From Streptosporangiaceae bacterium (GTDB taxonomy: Bacteria > Actinomycetota > Actinomycetes > Streptosporangiales > Streptosporangiaceae), in NCBI GenBank assembly GCA_030045295.1, contig JASIGD010000571.1:1-12394 (forward strand): 12,394 nt of DNA, written 5' to 3'. Position 1 is the first letter of the stretch; each line of letters begins with the position of its first letter. The translations under genes were made by a program, and so were the position numbers. Shown one piece after another: positions 11,799 through 12,394 of this stretch. Below the pieces are notes generated by a model that ran no database searches, had not been told where the DNA came from, and saw only the letters and a program-made list of their open reading frames with translations.

Positions 11799-12394
11799 GT
11801 GAAAGAATCGGATGCCGCCGCGGAGCAGGCACCGTGGCGGGCCGGGGCGGCCTGGATCGACGGGCGATACTGCCCGATCGAGGAGGCGAAAATCTCGGTC
11901 CTGGATCTGGGTGTGACCCGCTCGGACTGCACCTACGACGTGGTGCACGTCTGGCGCGGGCGGTTTTACCGGCTGGATGCGCATCTCGACCGATTCAGCG
12001 CGAGCCTCGCCCGGCTGAAGCTTGACCCCGGGCACAGCCGCGCCGCGATCGAAGCCGTGTTGCACGGCTGCGTGCGCCATGCAGGACTGCGCGACGCGTA
12101 CGTATCGATGACGTGCACGCGCGGCCGGACGGCGGCAGGCAGCCGAGATCTGCGTACCGCACGGAACACGTTCTACTGCTTCGCCGTGCCCTTCGTCTGG
12201 ATCAGCAGCCCGGACCGGCAGGCGACCGGCGCGAGCCTGAGGATCAGCCAGGTCGTTCGCATTCCGCCGCAGAGCGTGGACCCGTCGGTCAAGAACTATC
12301 ACTGGCTGGACCTGGACCTGGCCCTACTGGACGCTTACAGCCACGGCGACGAGCTGGTCGTGCTCCGTGACCTGTCCGGCGCGATAACCGAGGG
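11799..12394 (+). CDS. Class IV PLP aminotransferase, partial (3' end cut)
   Basis: The frame stays open to the window end, giving 198 residues of an expected roughly 300. It matches the fold-type IV aminotransferase family (branched-chain / D-amino-acid aminotransferase / aminodeoxychorismate lyase): AAWIDGRYCPIEEAKISVLD (17-36), VTRSDCTYDVVHVW (39-52), RLDAHLDRF (58-66), DAYVSMTCTRG (99-109), FAVPFVWI (128-135), and SVKNYHWLDL (163-172) with Lys165 as the likely Schiff-base lysine; the last full residue Glu198 falls in the conserved AITEG turn. It should transfer an amino group from an amino acid to a 2-oxo acid using PLP in the cytosol. The GTG at 11799 has GGAGG (11789-11793) 5 nt before it. 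The missing C-terminal third prevents assigning a subgroup. Confidence 0.9.
   Translation, partial: MKESDAAAEQAPWRAGAAWIDGRYCPIEEAKISVLDLGVTRSDCTYDVVHVWRGRFYRLDAHLDRFSASLARLKLDPGHSRAAIEAVLHGCVRHAGLRDAYVSMTCTRGRTAAGSRDLRTARNTFYCFAVPFVWISSPDRQATGASLRISQVVRIPPQSVDPSVKNYHWLDLDLALLDAYSHGDELVVLRDLSGAITE

Noticed and set aside
11053..12025. Plus-strand open frames across OsmC, VOC and the start of the aminotransferase
   Set aside because: They lack motifs and run antisense to, or out of frame with, three recognisable genes.
11730..12302. Minus-strand open frame of 190 codons opposite the aminotransferase
   Set aside because: The plus-strand frame carries the class IV aminotransferase motifs including Lys165; the minus frame has none.

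Overview
The window is high-GC, dense DNA with strong G/C preference at third codon positions, frequent GTG starts with GGAG-type ribosome binding sites, and an F420-type (Ddn family) nitroreductase. This points to an actinomycete (Actinomycetota, filamentous-type genome); the genus cannot be fixed from the sequence. I see no rRNA, tRNA, CRISPR array, transposase, integrase or phage gene.

Layout, left to right. (1) 3-1714, plus strand: an alpha/beta-hydrolase fused in frame to an antibiotic-biosynthesis-monooxygenase (ABM) domain, then a Ddn-type F420-dependent nitroreductase, probably one operon. (2) 1819-3363, minus: a DHA2-type multidrug efflux pump, convergent with the nitroreductase. (3) 3364-3815: a long divergent intergenic region with a 17-bp palindrome near the pump and a strong GC hairpin. 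(4) 3816-5034, plus: an orphan LUD-domain (LutC-like) protein and a cytosolic DsbA-like thioredoxin-fold protein with a CPYS active site. (5) 5035-5627: 593 bp with no convincing gene. (6) 5628-7303, plus: a Tat-exported GH5 glycoside hydrolase followed closely by a YciI-like protein; this block and its leader look less GC-biased than the rest. (7) 7407-9895, minus: cupin, aldo/keto reductase and a trypsin-like serine protease lipoprotein. (8) 10072-10668, plus: a MOSC-domain protein, convergent with (9) 10687-11685, minus: VOC/glyoxalase-like protein then OsmC-like protein, with a perfect 11-bp-arm hairpin between them. (10) 11799-end, plus: a class IV PLP aminotransferase cut by the window edge.

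Many products belong to families that handle electrophiles, quinones, peroxides or thiols (ABM, Ddn, efflux pump, DsbA-like, YciI, AKR, cupin, MOSC, OsmC, VOC), so the region reads as an accessory chromosomal stretch of small-molecule stress and detoxification enzymes with two secreted or surface hydrolases (GH5, protease) embedded in it. Joint function is inference; only short operon-like pairs are supported by spacing. I found no clear new defence or mobile system. The points most worth a second look are the hydrolase-ABM fusion, a two-copy collinear repeat in two gene leaders (5497-5535 and 9439-9470), and several unusually good inverted repeats between genes.
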